The notes beneath the pieces are model-generated. The model did not search any database and was not told the origin of the DNA. It was given only the letters and a program-made list of their open reading frames with translations. Made by a program: the position numbers and the translations under genes. Positions 54,846 through 63,500 of a stretch of DNA of 64,000 nucleotides are shown piece after piece (position 1 is the first letter of the stretch; every line of letters starts with the position of its first letter). This DNA is from Polynucleobacter sp. AP-Kolm-20A-A1 (GTDB lineage: Bacteria > Pseudomonadota > Gammaproteobacteria > Burkholderiales > Burkholderiaceae), in the NCBI RefSeq assembly GCF_018688315.1, contig NZ_CP061315.1, positions 1,798,001 to 1,862,000 of the forward strand. The letters are read 5' to 3'.

Positions 54846-55976
54846 TTAGCTCTCTAGAGCCGCGGTAATTGCAGCCAATCTGGCAGATTCAAATGCGCTG
54901 CCAATACGCTCGCCATTGGATCTGTCTTCCGCAGCAACGCCAGCAATAATTTCTGCTGAATTGATTGCCTGTGCGTTGCGCATCGCTTTCATTAAAGGCG
55001 AGACTTTTAGCCCTAAATTTTCTGCAAGATTCAATATTGCCTGACTGCGATCTGGCTTGCGCCAAACATCAGCGCGATTAAACCAAGCCAAAATATCTAC
55101 TGCTTGATAAGAGTAATTAGGGTGTTGATTTATTAATACTCCCAGATCACTAAATATTTCACTGAAATCTCTCACTTCAATTGGCATGCGGACGCAATCA
55201 GCCCACGAACGAATTTCCTTGTCCGGCAAATCCATCAACGCAATGGCACAGCGCTCTTCTAGACTATTGCCAGCCAATGAAAAATGCGCGATCAAGGCTT
55301 CACGGAAAGGCTCTTCAGCCAGCTTGGCAGTCAACGCAGCCGGCAATATCGCGCTAGCGGCACCAGTATTTAACAAGACCTGGAATAGATGCATGGGTTT
55401 GGCAGCAACTAAACCTCTGGCTAACTCCTGCCAAATACGCTCTGCTGATAACGCATTTAATTCACCAGACTGAACAATTGCCTTAAGAGCGATCAATGTT
55501 TCTTCTGCAACAGTAAATTCTGGAAAGCGAGCAGCAAAGCGAGCAATTCTCAATAGACGCAATGGATCTTCAGCAAATGCATCAGATACATGTCGAAATA
55601 CCTTGTGGGCTAAATCCTCTTGGCCGTTATACGGATCAATAATGGGGCCAAATTGTTTGCCATCATCGCCAACCTCTTGCGCCATTGCATTAATCGTTAA
55701 ATCACGACGCTCTAAATCTTGCTCTAAGGTGACGGAGGGATCGGCATAAAAATGAAAGCCTTTATAACCTTTTCCGGTCTTACGCTCAGTACGCGCAAGC
55801 GCATACTCTGCTTGCGTCTCTGGATGTAAAAAGACCGGAAAATCTTTGCCAACAGGTCGAAAGCCTTTAGCAACCATCTCTTCTACGCTGGAGCCCACTA
55901 CAACATAATCAATGTCGTGCACGGGCAAACCCATGAGGGTGTCCCTAATGGCTCCGCCGACAGCGTAAATCTTCAT
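54846..55976 (-). CDS. cca: CCA tRNA nucleotidyltransferase
   Basis: Adds or repairs the 3' CCA of tRNAs. 376 residues, class II. The nucleotidyltransferase motif KIYAVGGAIRDTLMGLPVHD with catalytic Asp21/Asp23, RRDLTINAMAQE and the template-binding DPLRLLRIARFAARF are clear. It is shorter than E. coli Cca (412), and no HD phosphohydrolase motif is visible in the C-terminal half, so the extra phosphatase activities are probably missing. The start overlaps the upstream stop by 1 nt. Confidence 0.96.
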   Translation of the reverse strand: MKIYAVGGAIRDTLMGLPVHDIDYVVVGSSVEEMVAKGFRPVGKDFPVFLHPETQAEYALARTERKTGKGYKGFHFYADPSVTLEQDLERRDLTINAMAQEVGDDGKQFGPIIDPYNGQEDLAHKVFRHVSDAFAEDPLRLLRIARFAARFPEFTVAEETLIALKAIVQSGELNALSAERIWQELARGLVAAKPMHLFQVLLNTGAASAILPAALTAKLAEEPFREALIAHFSLAGNSLEERCAIALMDLPDKEIRSWADCVRMPIEVRDFSEIFSDLGVLINQHPNYSYQAVDILAWFNRADVWRKPDRSQAILNLAENLGLKVSPLMKAMRNAQAINSAEIIAGVAAEDRSNGERIGSAFESARLAAITAALES

Positions 55977-56884
55977 TACTGCATACCCTCTAGGCTGCGG
56001 CGACTCATCTTAAATACTTCAGTCAACGCGTCAACGCCATTTACCGGCAAGGTATTGGGCAATTTCATCGAGGCAATATTGTCACGAGACATTAAAGTTG
56101 GTCCTGGCAAGAATTCAAAAGCTAGCGCCTGCAGATAGCCTACAAAGGCTGGAACCGGAATAATCGCACAAGATGTTTTCACTTTACGCGCAGCAAAATC
56201 AACAATTTCTTTCATGGTGTAAACCGTTGGGCCTACCAGATCATAGGACTGATGAATTGTTTGCGGCATGCTTAATGATTTTACAAATGCACTCGCAACA
56301 TCATCTACGCTTACTGGCTGAAATTTAGCCTGATGATTTGCTAAAGGCATTGCTGGAAATAACTTAGTCAATTTAGAAAATAAGTTAATAAATTGATCTT
56401 GGGCACCAAAGATGACTGAAGGCCTAAAGATAGTCCAATCAAGAGAGCTAGCCTTAACAGCCGCCTCGCCGTCTCCCTTGCTACGTTGATACATAGATGG
56501 GCCTTGGGAATCTGCGCCTAGCGCACTCATGTGCAAATAGCGCTTTAGACCATGCAACTGCATTGCCGTCATAATATTTTTTGGCAACTCCACATGCGCC
56601 GCCCTAAACACTTTTCCATAAGGTTTAGCAGGCCTATCGTGAAGCACGCCAACCAAATTAATCACAGCGCCATTTGGTTTGATGCGCTCACAAAGACTCT
56701 GTAATTCATCAAACTCATGAATATCGGCTTCCTCAACATGCACTTTAGGTAGCATGCGCAATTCGCGTGCCGCACCTAAATGGCTGGTTGGGACCAAGAC
56801 AGAATAGCCAGCAAGCTGAAGTTGCGCAGCAATCACTCGCCCCACAAATCCATTGCCGCCAATCAGAAGAATGTCATATTTCAT
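55976..56884 (-). CDS. NAD(P)H-binding complex I NDUFA9-like protein
   Basis: A 302-residue atypical SDR. The NAD(P) loop LLIGGNGFVGRVIAAQL is near the start. LHMSALGADSQGPSMYQRSKGDGE has the Tyr-xxx-Lys region. This subgroup is homologous to mitochondrial complex I subunit NDUFA9, but its role in bacteria is not defined. It lies between slt and cca, close to the NDUFAF7-type methyltransferase gene. Confidence 0.87.
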   Translation of the reverse strand: MKYDILLIGGNGFVGRVIAAQLQLAGYSVLVPTSHLGAARELRMLPKVHVEEADIHEFDELQSLCERIKPNGAVINLVGVLHDRPAKPYGKVFRAAHVELPKNIMTAMQLHGLKRYLHMSALGADSQGPSMYQRSKGDGEAAVKASSLDWTIFRPSVIFGAQDQFINLFSKLTKLFPAMPLANHQAKFQPVSVDDVASAFVKSLSMPQTIHQSYDLVGPTVYTMKEIVDFAARKVKTSCAIIPVPAFVGYLQALAFEFLPGPTLMSRDNIASMKLPNTLPVNGVDALTEVFKMSRRSLEGMQ

Positions 56885-56919
56885 CAGAAGCTTTCTTTGC
56901 TTGCGTAGAAGTCGATTGT

Positions 56920-58884
56920 TTAAGGGAGCTCAGATTGAGTGGCGGCCTTAGGTGTAATCACACCTAAGCGTTGTTTTAAAGATTGCGTCTGACCATTCAT
57001 CACCGATGAATAGTAACTTGCGTTGGAGAGAACATTCTTTACGTAGACTCGAGTTTCCGTAAACGGAATAGTCTCAGCAAAAATTGCTCCCTCGGTTGGG
57101 CCTGATAACTTTTCACGCCAAGCCTTTGATCGAGAAGGTCCTGCGTTATAGGCGGCAGAAGCTAAAACCCAAGAACCATCTAGGTCTACGAGAACCATAT
57201 TTAAATAATTACTACCCAAGATCAAATTGGTGTTGGTATCGCTTAACTTGTCATTGGTGTAGTTGGTCATGCCAATTTTCTTAGCTACATACTTGGCAGT
57301 GTTCGGCATTACTTGCATTAATCCAGACGCACCCACGGAAGACGCTGCATTCATGATGAAGCGGGATTCTTGGCGAATCAGCCCATAAGCCCAGGCAAGA
57401 TTCAAATCAATCTGTCGTGCAATCGGTGATAGCTCTTCTTTATACGGAGTTGGATAGCGCAGGCTAAAGTCATGCTCTTGCTTTGTACGATCAGCAGTAT
57501 TAACAACGCGGTCATAAAGATTGATCCGCTTTGCATACTCTGCAGCAGCCAATAATTGCTTATCGGTCATATTGCGCAATTCCCAATTCCACTCGCGATT
57601 ACCCTCGAAGCGAAGATTCATGGCATACAAGCGCTCGCCGCGAATGAAGCCTTTGCGACTTGCCATTGCATCAATTTCTTGTTCGCTTACTTTGGTTCGA
57701 GCAGGCGCATGATTAGATCTACCCAACTCTTCACGAGCAAGTTGGCCATAAAAGTTATATTGATCAGCAATCAACTCAAAACTCTCTTTGGCTTTTGCGT
57801 CTTGTCCCTCTGCCTTTAGCGCGCGACCATACCAGTAGGTCCATGCCGGATCTTTGCTGCGTACTGCAGGGTTCATGCCATCAATCGCATTCTTTACCAA
57901 AACCCAATCTTTCGCGCGCAAGCCTGCACGCACCTTCCACTCTTGGGATTCAGTTGAAAGCAATTCGTTATAACCTAGCTCTTGTTGCATGCGATAAGCG
58001 TCATCTGCATTGGGGTCTAGTTTCTTAGCCAGAAATTGTCCGATCACGCCCCATGCAACAGCTTGATTCTCTTTGCTATAACGCGAAGCGTTTTGCGAGA
58101 AGTCGCGATACGCTTTCGCTGGATCTGCTTTAGCTGCTTTCACAATATCGGCAATAGGATCTTCACCACCAAGTCGGCGTGACATGGTGTCAAAGCCACG
58201 TTCGCTTGCAGCGCGGCCGATCGCCTTCGCTTCGCTTGGACTCATTCCACCAGCAGCAACGAGTGACGGCACCAACTCCTGACATGCCTGACCAAAATAA
58301 CCTGGGTCCAACAAAATAGCTCTTGAGTCCATTGCTAATTTGGTCGGATTCTCGCCCTGGGATAGCTTTGACAACAACGAGTAGCACTTCACTTGCGTAT
58401 CGTCATCCAAAACAAACTTAGCGTACTCGGCATCAAAGCGTGCCCAGTCCTTGCGCTTTCCTAAAACCAAAAGCCAATCATTACGCATTCGGTCAGCCAA
58501 GGCTGTCCCTTGATATTGATTTAAAAATGCAACCACTTGAGAGTCAGCACTGTAATCACCTCGCGCAGCACCTGCGCTATCAAACAATTGTGGTTTGATG
58601 CGGAAATAAGTTACATAGTCATCAAATGGGTAACCCACCAAATTAGAAGACAACTGCTGAGTTCGGAATACATCGTTCTTTTTCGCAGCTTCGCGCAAAT
58701 CAATAAACATCCGATCGGTATCAGTAATTTCGGCTGGCGCCGCCTTACTTTCATAAGACTTGGGCAAAGTTGGCTTTTTGGACTTTTCCGCAAACGCATT
58801 TGGAAAGTACAAGGTTAGACCCAAAATCAGCGTTGTGATCCATGCACGGGATTGCCATTGAAGAATTTCAAACTGCTTTTTCAC
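56920..58884 (-). CDS. Soluble lytic murein transglycosylase (Slt family)
   Basis: Periplasmic peptidoglycan-cleaving enzyme, 654 residues. Signal peptide about 1-32; a long alpha-solenoid U-domain; C-terminal SLT catalytic domain with Glu506 in IRQESRF, then ASGLMQVMPNTA and AAYNAGPSR. It cuts glycan strands with formation of 1,6-anhydroMurNAc. GTG start at 58884, with AAGG upstream. Divergent from the formyl-THF cyclo-ligase gene. Confidence 0.95.
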   Translation of the reverse strand: MKKQFEILQWQSRAWITTLILGLTLYFPNAFAEKSKKPTLPKSYESKAAPAEITDTDRMFIDLREAAKKNDVFRTQQLSSNLVGYPFDDYVTYFRIKPQLFDSAGAARGDYSADSQVVAFLNQYQGTALADRMRNDWLLVLGKRKDWARFDAEYAKFVLDDDTQVKCYSLLSKLSQGENPTKLAMDSRAILLDPGYFGQACQELVPSLVAAGGMSPSEAKAIGRAASERGFDTMSRRLGGEDPIADIVKAAKADPAKAYRDFSQNASRYSKENQAVAWGVIGQFLAKKLDPNADDAYRMQQELGYNELLSTESQEWKVRAGLRAKDWVLVKNAIDGMNPAVRSKDPAWTYWYGRALKAEGQDAKAKESFELIADQYNFYGQLAREELGRSNHAPARTKVSEQEIDAMASRKGFIRGERLYAMNLRFEGNREWNWELRNMTDKQLLAAAEYAKRINLYDRVVNTADRTKQEHDFSLRYPTPYKEELSPIARQIDLNLAWAYGLIRQESRFIMNAASSVGASGLMQVMPNTAKYVAKKIGMTNYTNDKLSDTNTNLILGSNYLNMVLVDLDGSWVLASAAYNAGPSRSKAWREKLSGPTEGAIFAETIPFTETRVYVKNVLSNASYYSSVMNGQTQSLKQRLGVITPKAATQSELP

Positions 58885-58951
58885 TATCTAACCTTATCTG
58901 TAATTACTGAGTGTTATCTTATTTGCTATATCTTCTAATTTTCGCCTGATA

Positions 58952-59578
58952 ATGCTTGATATGCACGAGAATTCGCCAAAATCTCTTCGTCAAAATTTAC
59001 TAAAGCAACGTACTGCGTTTGCTGCTGAGCAAAATTACGCTCAAATGCAGGCCGACCTCATTGATCACTTAAATCAACTGCTTTTAGAAGAAGGTAGCTC
59101 ATGGCAATCTGTTGCCCTCTATTGGCCCATTCAAGATGAAGTCGATTTGCGCTCTACTTTGCTAGCCTGGGTCAAAAAAGCCCCCCAGCGAACTCTAGCG
59201 CTGCCATTTGCTCGTCCTGATAAACATCTCGATTTTTATCAATGGCTACAGGGGGATCAATTGATTCCTAGTAAGCATGGTGTACCAGAGCCGGACCCCG
59301 ATAACGCCGAAAGACCACTTAGCAGGCCAGACTGCATTCTCATCCCCTGTGTTGGCTGGTCCAGCTCAACAATAGCCGGCAAAAAGCATTACTGGCGTTT
59401 AGGGTATGGCGGCGGATATTTTGATCGCACCTTGGCCGAACTCAGAAAGAAAAATCCCAAGCTAGTTTGCATTGGGATTGGTTTTGATTGGCAAGAACTT
59501 AATGATGATCAGTGGTCAGCGCAGACTCATGATGAACCACTAGATATGCTCCTGACGGAGTCTGGGCTATACAGCTAG
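58952..59578 (+). CDS. 5-formyltetrahydrofolate cyclo-ligase
   Basis: Converts 5-formyl-THF to 5,10-methenyl-THF with ATP, returning stored folate to the one-carbon pool. 208 residues. The C-terminal folate/ATP motif RLGYGGGYFDRTLAEL and VALYWPIQDEVDL are clear. Two starts are possible, ATG 58952 or ATG 58961; the second has GATAAT 7 nt upstream. It is beside metF and ahcY, so the local theme is one-carbon and methyl metabolism. Confidence 0.93.
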   Translation: MLDMHENSPKSLRQNLLKQRTAFAAEQNYAQMQADLIDHLNQLLLEEGSSWQSVALYWPIQDEVDLRSTLLAWVKKAPQRTLALPFARPDKHLDFYQWLQGDQLIPSKHGVPEPDPDNAERPLSRPDCILIPCVGWSSSTIAGKKHYWRLGYGGGYFDRTLAELRKKNPKLVCIGIGFDWQELNDDQWSAQTHDEPLDMLLTESGLYS

Positions 59579-59579
59579 A

Positions 59580-60410
59580 TTACTTCGTTAAGTCTAGATT
59601 GTCTGCAATGGCCAAAACAGCATCGGCCTGGTTTAACGAGTAGAAGTGAATGCCAGGAGCGCCCGCAGTTAATAGCTGATCACATAAATCTGTCACAACC
59701 TCTTCGCCAAATGCGCGGATAGAAGCAACGTCATCTCCATATGACTGAAGACGTAAACGAATCCAGCGTGGAATTTCAGCACCACACGCATCGGAAAAAC
59801 GCAGCAGCTGAGTGCTATTAGTAATCGGCATAATACCGGCGATGATAGGCTGAGTTACACCAAGATCGTATGCCTCATCCACAAAGCGGAAATAAGCATC
59901 GCTGTTATAAAAATACTGGGTAACGGCTGAATTTGCACCCGCCTTCATTTTCTGCACAAAGAAATCCACATCGCTCGCAGGTGACTTTGCCTGGGGATGC
60001 GTCTCTGGATATGCGGCTACATCAATATGAAACCAATCACCCGTTTCTGCGCGGATAAATTCAACCAACTCATTGGCATGGTGAAACTCGCCGTACTGAC
60101 CCATGCCAGATGGCAAGTCGCCACGCAAAGCCACAATTCGCTTCACGCCTAAAGCTTGGTACTGCTTCAACATTTCACGCACGCTTTCACGTGAGCTACC
60201 AACACAAGATAAGTGTGGAGCAACGGCTGCACCAGCAGCATGAATATCGCTCACTACCTTTAATGTGCCAGACTGAGTAGAGCCGCCGGCACCAAAGGTC
60301 ACGGAATAAAACGCAGGCTTGAGCGTTTCACTAAAGCGCTCGCGCACAAGATGCAACTTACTCTCACCTTCAGGTGTTTTAGGAGGAAAGAATTCGACGC
60401 TTAATTCCAT
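59580..60410 (-). CDS. metF: Methylenetetrahydrofolate reductase
   Basis: FAD-dependent reductase making 5-methyl-THF for MetH. 276 residues, TIM barrel. VEFFPPKTPEGESKL at the start with the catalytic Glu, SVTFGAGGSTQSGT, and ITQ-like VTQYFYNSDAYFRFVD are present. It follows ahcY by 37 nt on the minus strand, so it lies under the SAH riboswitch unless an internal promoter exists. Confidence 0.97.
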   Translation of the reverse strand: MELSVEFFPPKTPEGESKLHLVRERFSETLKPAFYSVTFGAGGSTQSGTLKVVSDIHAAGAAVAPHLSCVGSSRESVREMLKQYQALGVKRIVALRGDLPSGMGQYGEFHHANELVEFIRAETGDWFHIDVAAYPETHPQAKSPASDVDFFVQKMKAGANSAVTQYFYNSDAYFRFVDEAYDLGVTQPIIAGIMPITNSTQLLRFSDACGAEIPRWIRLRLQSYGDDVASIRAFGEEVVTDLCDQLLTAGAPGIHFYSLNQADAVLAIADNLDLTK

Positions 60411-60447
60411 GATTTTGGGCCTAGGTATCTATTGAACAGTGATTGGA

Positions 60448-61893
60448 TTAATAACGATAGTGGTCAGCCTTGTATGGGCCTTCCTTCGTTACGCCAATGT
60501 AGGAGGCCTGCTGATCAGACAACACAGTTAACTCCGCATTGAGAGTCTTGAGTTGTAAGCGTGCAACCTTCTCATCTAAATGCTTAGGCAATGTGTAAAC
60601 ACCGATTGGGTATTTATCTGTACCTACAGCATTCCACAGTTCAATTTGGGCGATCACTTGATTTGCAAATGAAGAACTCATCACGTATGAAGGATGTCCT
60701 GTACCGCAGCCGAGATTAACCAAGCGACCTTTAGCCAAAATGATGATGCGCTTTTCAGGCTTGCCATTGCTTGCTGGGAAAATCACATGGTCAACCTGTG
60801 GCTTAATCTCTTCCCACTTATATTTTTCAATACCAGCAACATCGATCTCATTATCAAAGTGGCCGATGTTACAAACGATGGCTTGATTCTTCATCTTAGC
60901 CATGTGGTCATGTGTAATCACGTGGTAGTTACCAGTTGCAGAAACAAAGATGTCTGCTTTATCAGCGGCGTAATCCATTGTTACAACGCGGTAGCCTTCC
61001 ATCGCAGCTTGCAATGCGCAGATTGGATCTACTTCAGTCACCCAAACTTGAGCAGACAAAGCACGCAACGCTTGCGCTGAACCTTTACCCACATCGCCGT
61101 AGCCACAAACAACCGCAACTTTACCCGCCACCATCACGTCAGTAGCACGCTTAATCGCATCCACTAAAGACTCGCGGCAACCATAGAGGTTGTCGAACTT
61201 GCTCTTAGTAACAGAGTCATTTACGTTGATTGCTGGGAATTTCAAGTCGCCTTTAGCAAACATTTGATACAAGCGATGCACGCCTGTCGTTGTTTCTTCA
61301 GTAACACCCTTTACTTTTTCCAAGCGTGTTGAGTACCAAGTTGGGTCTTGTGCCAATTTTTTCTTAATAGCAGCAAACAGAATAGTTTCTTCTTCGCTGG
61401 TTGGATTATTCAAGCAAGCTTGATCCTTTTCAGCACGGGCACCGAGGTGCAACAACAAAGTCGCATCGCCACCGTCATCCAAAATCATATTGGTGTAGCC
61501 GCCATCAGCCCACTCAAAAATACGATGCGTAAAGTCCCAGTATTGCTCAAGGGTTTCACCCTTGATTGCAAATACTGGCGTGCCGTTGGCAGCGATTGCA
61601 GCAGCAGCATGATCTTGTGTAGAGAAAATATTGCATGATGCCCACTGCACTTCAGCACCAAGTGCCTCAAGTGTCTCGATCAACACGGCAGTTTGAATGG
61701 TCATATGCAATGAGCCAGTAATGCGTGCGCCACGCAATGGCTGCTGTGAAGCAAACTCGTCACGAATGGCGATCAGGCCAGGCATCTCTGTTTCAGCAAT
61801 AGCGATTTCTTTACGACCGAAGTCAGCCAAAGAAATATCAGCAATTGCGCAACGAGTCGCTACAAAGTTATTTAAATCAGAAACGGTATTCAT
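60448..61893 (-). CDS. ahcY: S-adenosylhomocysteine hydrolase
   Basis: NAD-dependent enzyme splitting SAH into adenosine and homocysteine, removing the product inhibitor of methyltransferases. 481 residues from the ATG at 61893 ([15 protein letters not shown]). A longer frame to 61953 runs into the leader and is rejected. Landmarks: [39 protein letters not shown], the NAD loop [16 protein letters not shown], and the C-terminal [15 protein letters not shown] Shine-Dalgarno lies 5 nt upstream and is itself part of a hairpin. First gene of ahcY-metF, directly behind an SAH riboswitch. Confidence 0.98.
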   Translation of the reverse strand: MNTVSDLNNFVATRCAIADISLADFGRKEIAIAETEMPGLIAIRDEFASQQPLRGARITGSLHMTIQTAVLIETLEALGAEVQWASCNIFSTQDHAAAAIAANGTPVFAIKGETLEQYWDFTHRIFEWADGGYTNMILDDGGDATLLLHLGARAEKDQACLNNPTSEEETILFAAIKKKLAQDPTWYSTRLEKVKGVTEETTTGVHRLYQMFAKGDLKFPAINVNDSVTKSKFDNLYGCRESLVDAIKRATDVMVAGKVAVVCGYGDVGKGSAQALRALSAQVWVTEVDPICALQAAMEGYRVVTMDYAADKADIFVSATGNYHVITHDHMAKMKNQAIVCNIGHFDNEIDVAGIEKYKWEEIKPQVDHVIFPASNGKPEKRIIILAKGRLVNLGCGTGHPSYVMSSSFANQVIAQIELWNAVGTDKYPIGVYTLPKHLDEKVARLQLKTLNAELTVLSDQQASYIGVTKEGPYKADHYRY

Positions 61894-61898
61894 TAATG

Positions 61899-61927
61899 CT
61901 CCAGCTAAATACGACCCAATGCTGGAG
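61899..61927 (-). promoter_or_regulatory. Shine-Dalgarno-sequestering hairpin of ahcY
   Basis: On the minus strand CTCCAGC (61927-61921) pairs with GCTGGAG (61905-61899), which contains the ahcY ribosome site. A perfect 7-bp stem; it is likely part of the SAH riboswitch expression platform. Confidence 0.6.
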
Positions 61928-61933
61928 TAGAAA

Positions 61934-61964
61934 CTCGCTAGCCATTGAATCATGGGTTAGCGAG
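61934..61964 (-). terminator. Terminator-like hairpin of the SAH riboswitch
   Basis: On the minus strand CTCGCTA (61964-61958) pairs perfectly with TAGCGAG (61940-61934), with an inner CCAT/ATGG helix, followed by TTTCTACTCC. Its 5' arm shares 3 nt with the aptamer 3' strand, so the two structures compete. The U-tract is short, so termination is possible but unproven. Confidence 0.55.
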
Positions 61965-62066
61965 CGCGGTTGCAATTAGCAAACTCCGGGGATTACCTTA
62001 GAGCCCACTCCCTTCAAGCCTGGGGAAGTGCTGGGTCTCAGCATTCCTTGCAACGCTCCTTGAAGG
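61962..62066 (-). ncRNA. SAH riboswitch upstream of ahcY-metF
   Basis: A minus-strand aptamer matching the SAH-riboswitch layout. P1 is CTTCAAG (62065-62059) with CTTGAAG (62018-62012). Next to P1 is GAGCGTTGCAA (62058-62048), which pairs over a distance with TTGCAACCGCGCTC (61975-61962) to form the pseudoknotted P4. P2 is GGAATGCTG with CAGCACTTCC (62047-62024). The AGGCTTGAAG segment matches the conserved 3' side of the family. It is an ON switch in known cases: SAH binding raises ahcY expression. Location directly before ahcY agrees. Confidence 0.88.
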
Positions 62067-62067
62067 T

Positions 62068-62095
62068 ATGCCGTAATTGTAAACAATTACGGCAT
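62068..62095. repeat. 28-nt palindrome between metK and the SAH riboswitch
   Basis: ATGCCGTAATTGT-AA-ACAATTACGGCAT is a perfect 13-bp inverted repeat with a 2-nt centre. It lies 39 nt after the metK stop and 2 nt before the aptamer P1. No U-tract follows in either direction, so it is not a standard terminator. TACAAT on the minus strand (62081-62076) lies inside it at a position that would start transcription just before P1, so an operator over the ahcY promoter is an alternative. Confidence 0.6.
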
Positions 62096-62134
62096 ATTTC
62101 GCCTCAATACACCTACAAACTGCGAATTTCCTTC

Positions 62135-63301
62135 TTACAGACCTGCTGCTGCACGTAATGCAGCCGCTTTATCTGTTTGCTCCCAAGTAAATTCTGGCTC
62201 TTCGCGACCAAAGTGGCCGTAAGCAGCAGTCTTTTTATAAATTGGGCGCAAGAGATTGAGCATCTTCACGATGCCTTTTGGACGCAAGTCAAAGTGCTCA
62301 GAAACCAATTGAGCAATCTTTTCATCCGAAATCTTGCCTGTACCAAAGGTGCTCACCATTACTGAAGTTGGCTTAGCAACACCAATCGCATAAGAAATCT
62401 GAATCAAGCACTTGCTTGCCAAACCAGCAGCAACCACGTTCTTCGCGACATAACGTCCAGCGTATGCAGCAGAGCGGTCAACCTTAGAAGGATCTTTACC
62501 AGAGAAAGCGCCACCGCCGTGAGGGGCTGCGCCACCGTAGGTATCAACAATAATTTTGCGGCCAGTTAAACCGCAATCGCCTTGTGGGCCGCCGATAACA
62601 AAACGACCTGTTGGGTTAACCAAGAAATTAATGGCGCCTTTGATCAAATGCTTTGGCAATACTGGTTTGATGATTTCTTCGATCACTGCTTCACGCAATT
62701 TCTCAAGAGAAATATCTTCATCATGCTGAGTGGAGAGCACAACAGTATCGATAGAGTCAGGCTTGCCATCCACATAACGCAAAGTTACTTGTGACTTCGC
62801 ATCAGGACGCAACCAGTTCAAACGACCATCGCGACGTAACTGTGATTGACGCTCAACCAATCGGTGCGACAAATGAATTGGTAAAGGCATGAGCTCTGCC
62901 GTCTCATCACAAGCGTAACCAAACATTAAGCCTTGGTCACCAGCGCCTTGATCTAAGCCGTCATCATGCGCCTTATCAACACCTTGAGCAATATCAGGGC
63001 TTTGCTTGTCATAAGCAACCAATACCGCACAACCTTTGTAGTCGATGCCGTAATCAGTGTTGTCGTAACCAATTTCACGCAAGGTATTGCGTGCAACTTG
63101 AATGTAGTCAACATTAGCGTTGGTAGTAATTTCACCAGCCAAAACTACTAAGCCGGTATTACATAAAGTTTCTGCTGCCACACGCGCTGTTGGATCTTGA
63201 GCCAGGATGGCATCGAGAATCGAATCAGAGATTTGGTCTGCTACTTTATCGGGGTGACCTTCAGAAACTGATTCTGAGGTAAAGAAGTAATCGTTTGCCA
63301 T
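62135..63301 (-). CDS. metK: S-adenosylmethionine synthetase
   Basis: Makes SAM from methionine and ATP. 388 residues from the ATG at 63301 ([20 protein letters not shown]), which has AAGGA 8 nt upstream. The catalytic motifs [15 protein letters not shown] and [19 protein letters not shown] are complete. An open frame extends 19 codons upstream to a TTG at 63358, but the family start and the ribosome site support 63301. Behind a SAM-II-type aptamer and a clear promoter; divergent from a lipid A acyltransferase gene. Confidence 0.98.
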   Translation of the reverse strand: MANDYFFTSESVSEGHPDKVADQISDSILDAILAQDPTARVAAETLCNTGLVVLAGEITTNANVDYIQVARNTLREIGYDNTDYGIDYKGCAVLVAYDKQSPDIAQGVDKAHDDGLDQGAGDQGLMFGYACDETAELMPLPIHLSHRLVERQSQLRRDGRLNWLRPDAKSQVTLRYVDGKPDSIDTVVLSTQHDEDISLEKLREAVIEEIIKPVLPKHLIKGAINFLVNPTGRFVIGGPQGDCGLTGRKIIVDTYGGAAPHGGGAFSGKDPSKVDRSAAYAGRYVAKNVVAAGLASKCLIQISYAIGVAKPTSVMVSTFGTGKISDEKIAQLVSEHFDLRPKGIVKMLNLLRPIYKKTAAYGHFGREEPEFTWEQTDKAAALRAAAGL

Positions 63302-63305
63302 TGCA

Positions 63306-63352
63306 TTCCTTAAGTTATTAACACGATCTTGGGACAACTCACGTGCCAGGAA
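63306..63352 (-). promoter_or_regulatory. Candidate expression platform of the metK riboswitch
   Basis: On the minus strand TTCCT (63352-63348) can pair with AGGAA (63310-63306), the metK ribosome site; inside, CACG pairs with CGTG. The loop contains AGTTGTC (63339-63333), which is complementary to GACAACT (63402-63396) in the aptamer. The two pairings could exclude each other. Confidence 0.45.
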
Positions 63353-63365
63353 CCACAACGGCGAC

Positions 63366-63415
63366 GCTTTAGCAGAATTTATGAATCGCTCTGCAAGTTG
63401 TCTTAACTCAGCGAT
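63366..63415 (-). ncRNA. SAM-II-type riboswitch upstream of metK
   Basis: The minus-strand sequence matches the H-type pseudoknot of SAM-II. P1 is ATCGCT (63415-63410) with AGCGAT (63390-63385), 6 perfect pairs. The loop has GAGTTAAG and CTTGCAG. P2 is GCAG (63394-63391) with CTGC (63375-63372). The conserved 3' parts ATAAA (63382-63378) and GCTAAA (63373-63368) are in place. In the reference SAM-II the corresponding P1 and P2 bases differ, so pairing is kept by covariation. SAM-II lowers expression when SAM is high. The predicted promoter would start the RNA at the first P1 base. Confidence 0.8.
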
Positions 63416-63421
63416 GTGAAG

Positions 63422-63451
63422 ATTTTATCCGGAAATTGCCCTATTGAGCAA
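63422..63451 (-). promoter_or_regulatory. Predicted sigma70 promoter of metK
   Basis: On the minus strand TTGCTC (63451-63446), an 18-nt spacer, TAAAAT (63427-63422). The start is predicted near 63415, exactly at the 5' strand of aptamer P1, giving a leader of about 114 nt. Confidence 0.6.
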
Positions 63452-63488
63452 GGGCCACTGAAATCCACACACCAAGAGCGGCATTGAA

Positions 63489-63494
63489 TATCAT
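63489..63494 (+). promoter_or_regulatory. -10-like hexamer of the lipid A acyltransferase gene
   Basis: TATCAT, followed by TGGGGG (6 nt) and the GTG start at 63501. The G-run abuts the start codon and is too close to work as a Shine-Dalgarno. Leaderless signature; no clear -35. Confidence 0.4.
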
Positions 63495-63500
63495 TGGGGG

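Noticed and set aside
63302..63358. In-frame 19-codon extension of metK from a TTG ([12 protein letters not shown]...)
   Set aside because: The MANDYFF start matches the family and has a Shine-Dalgarno. The extension lies in the proposed riboswitch platform.
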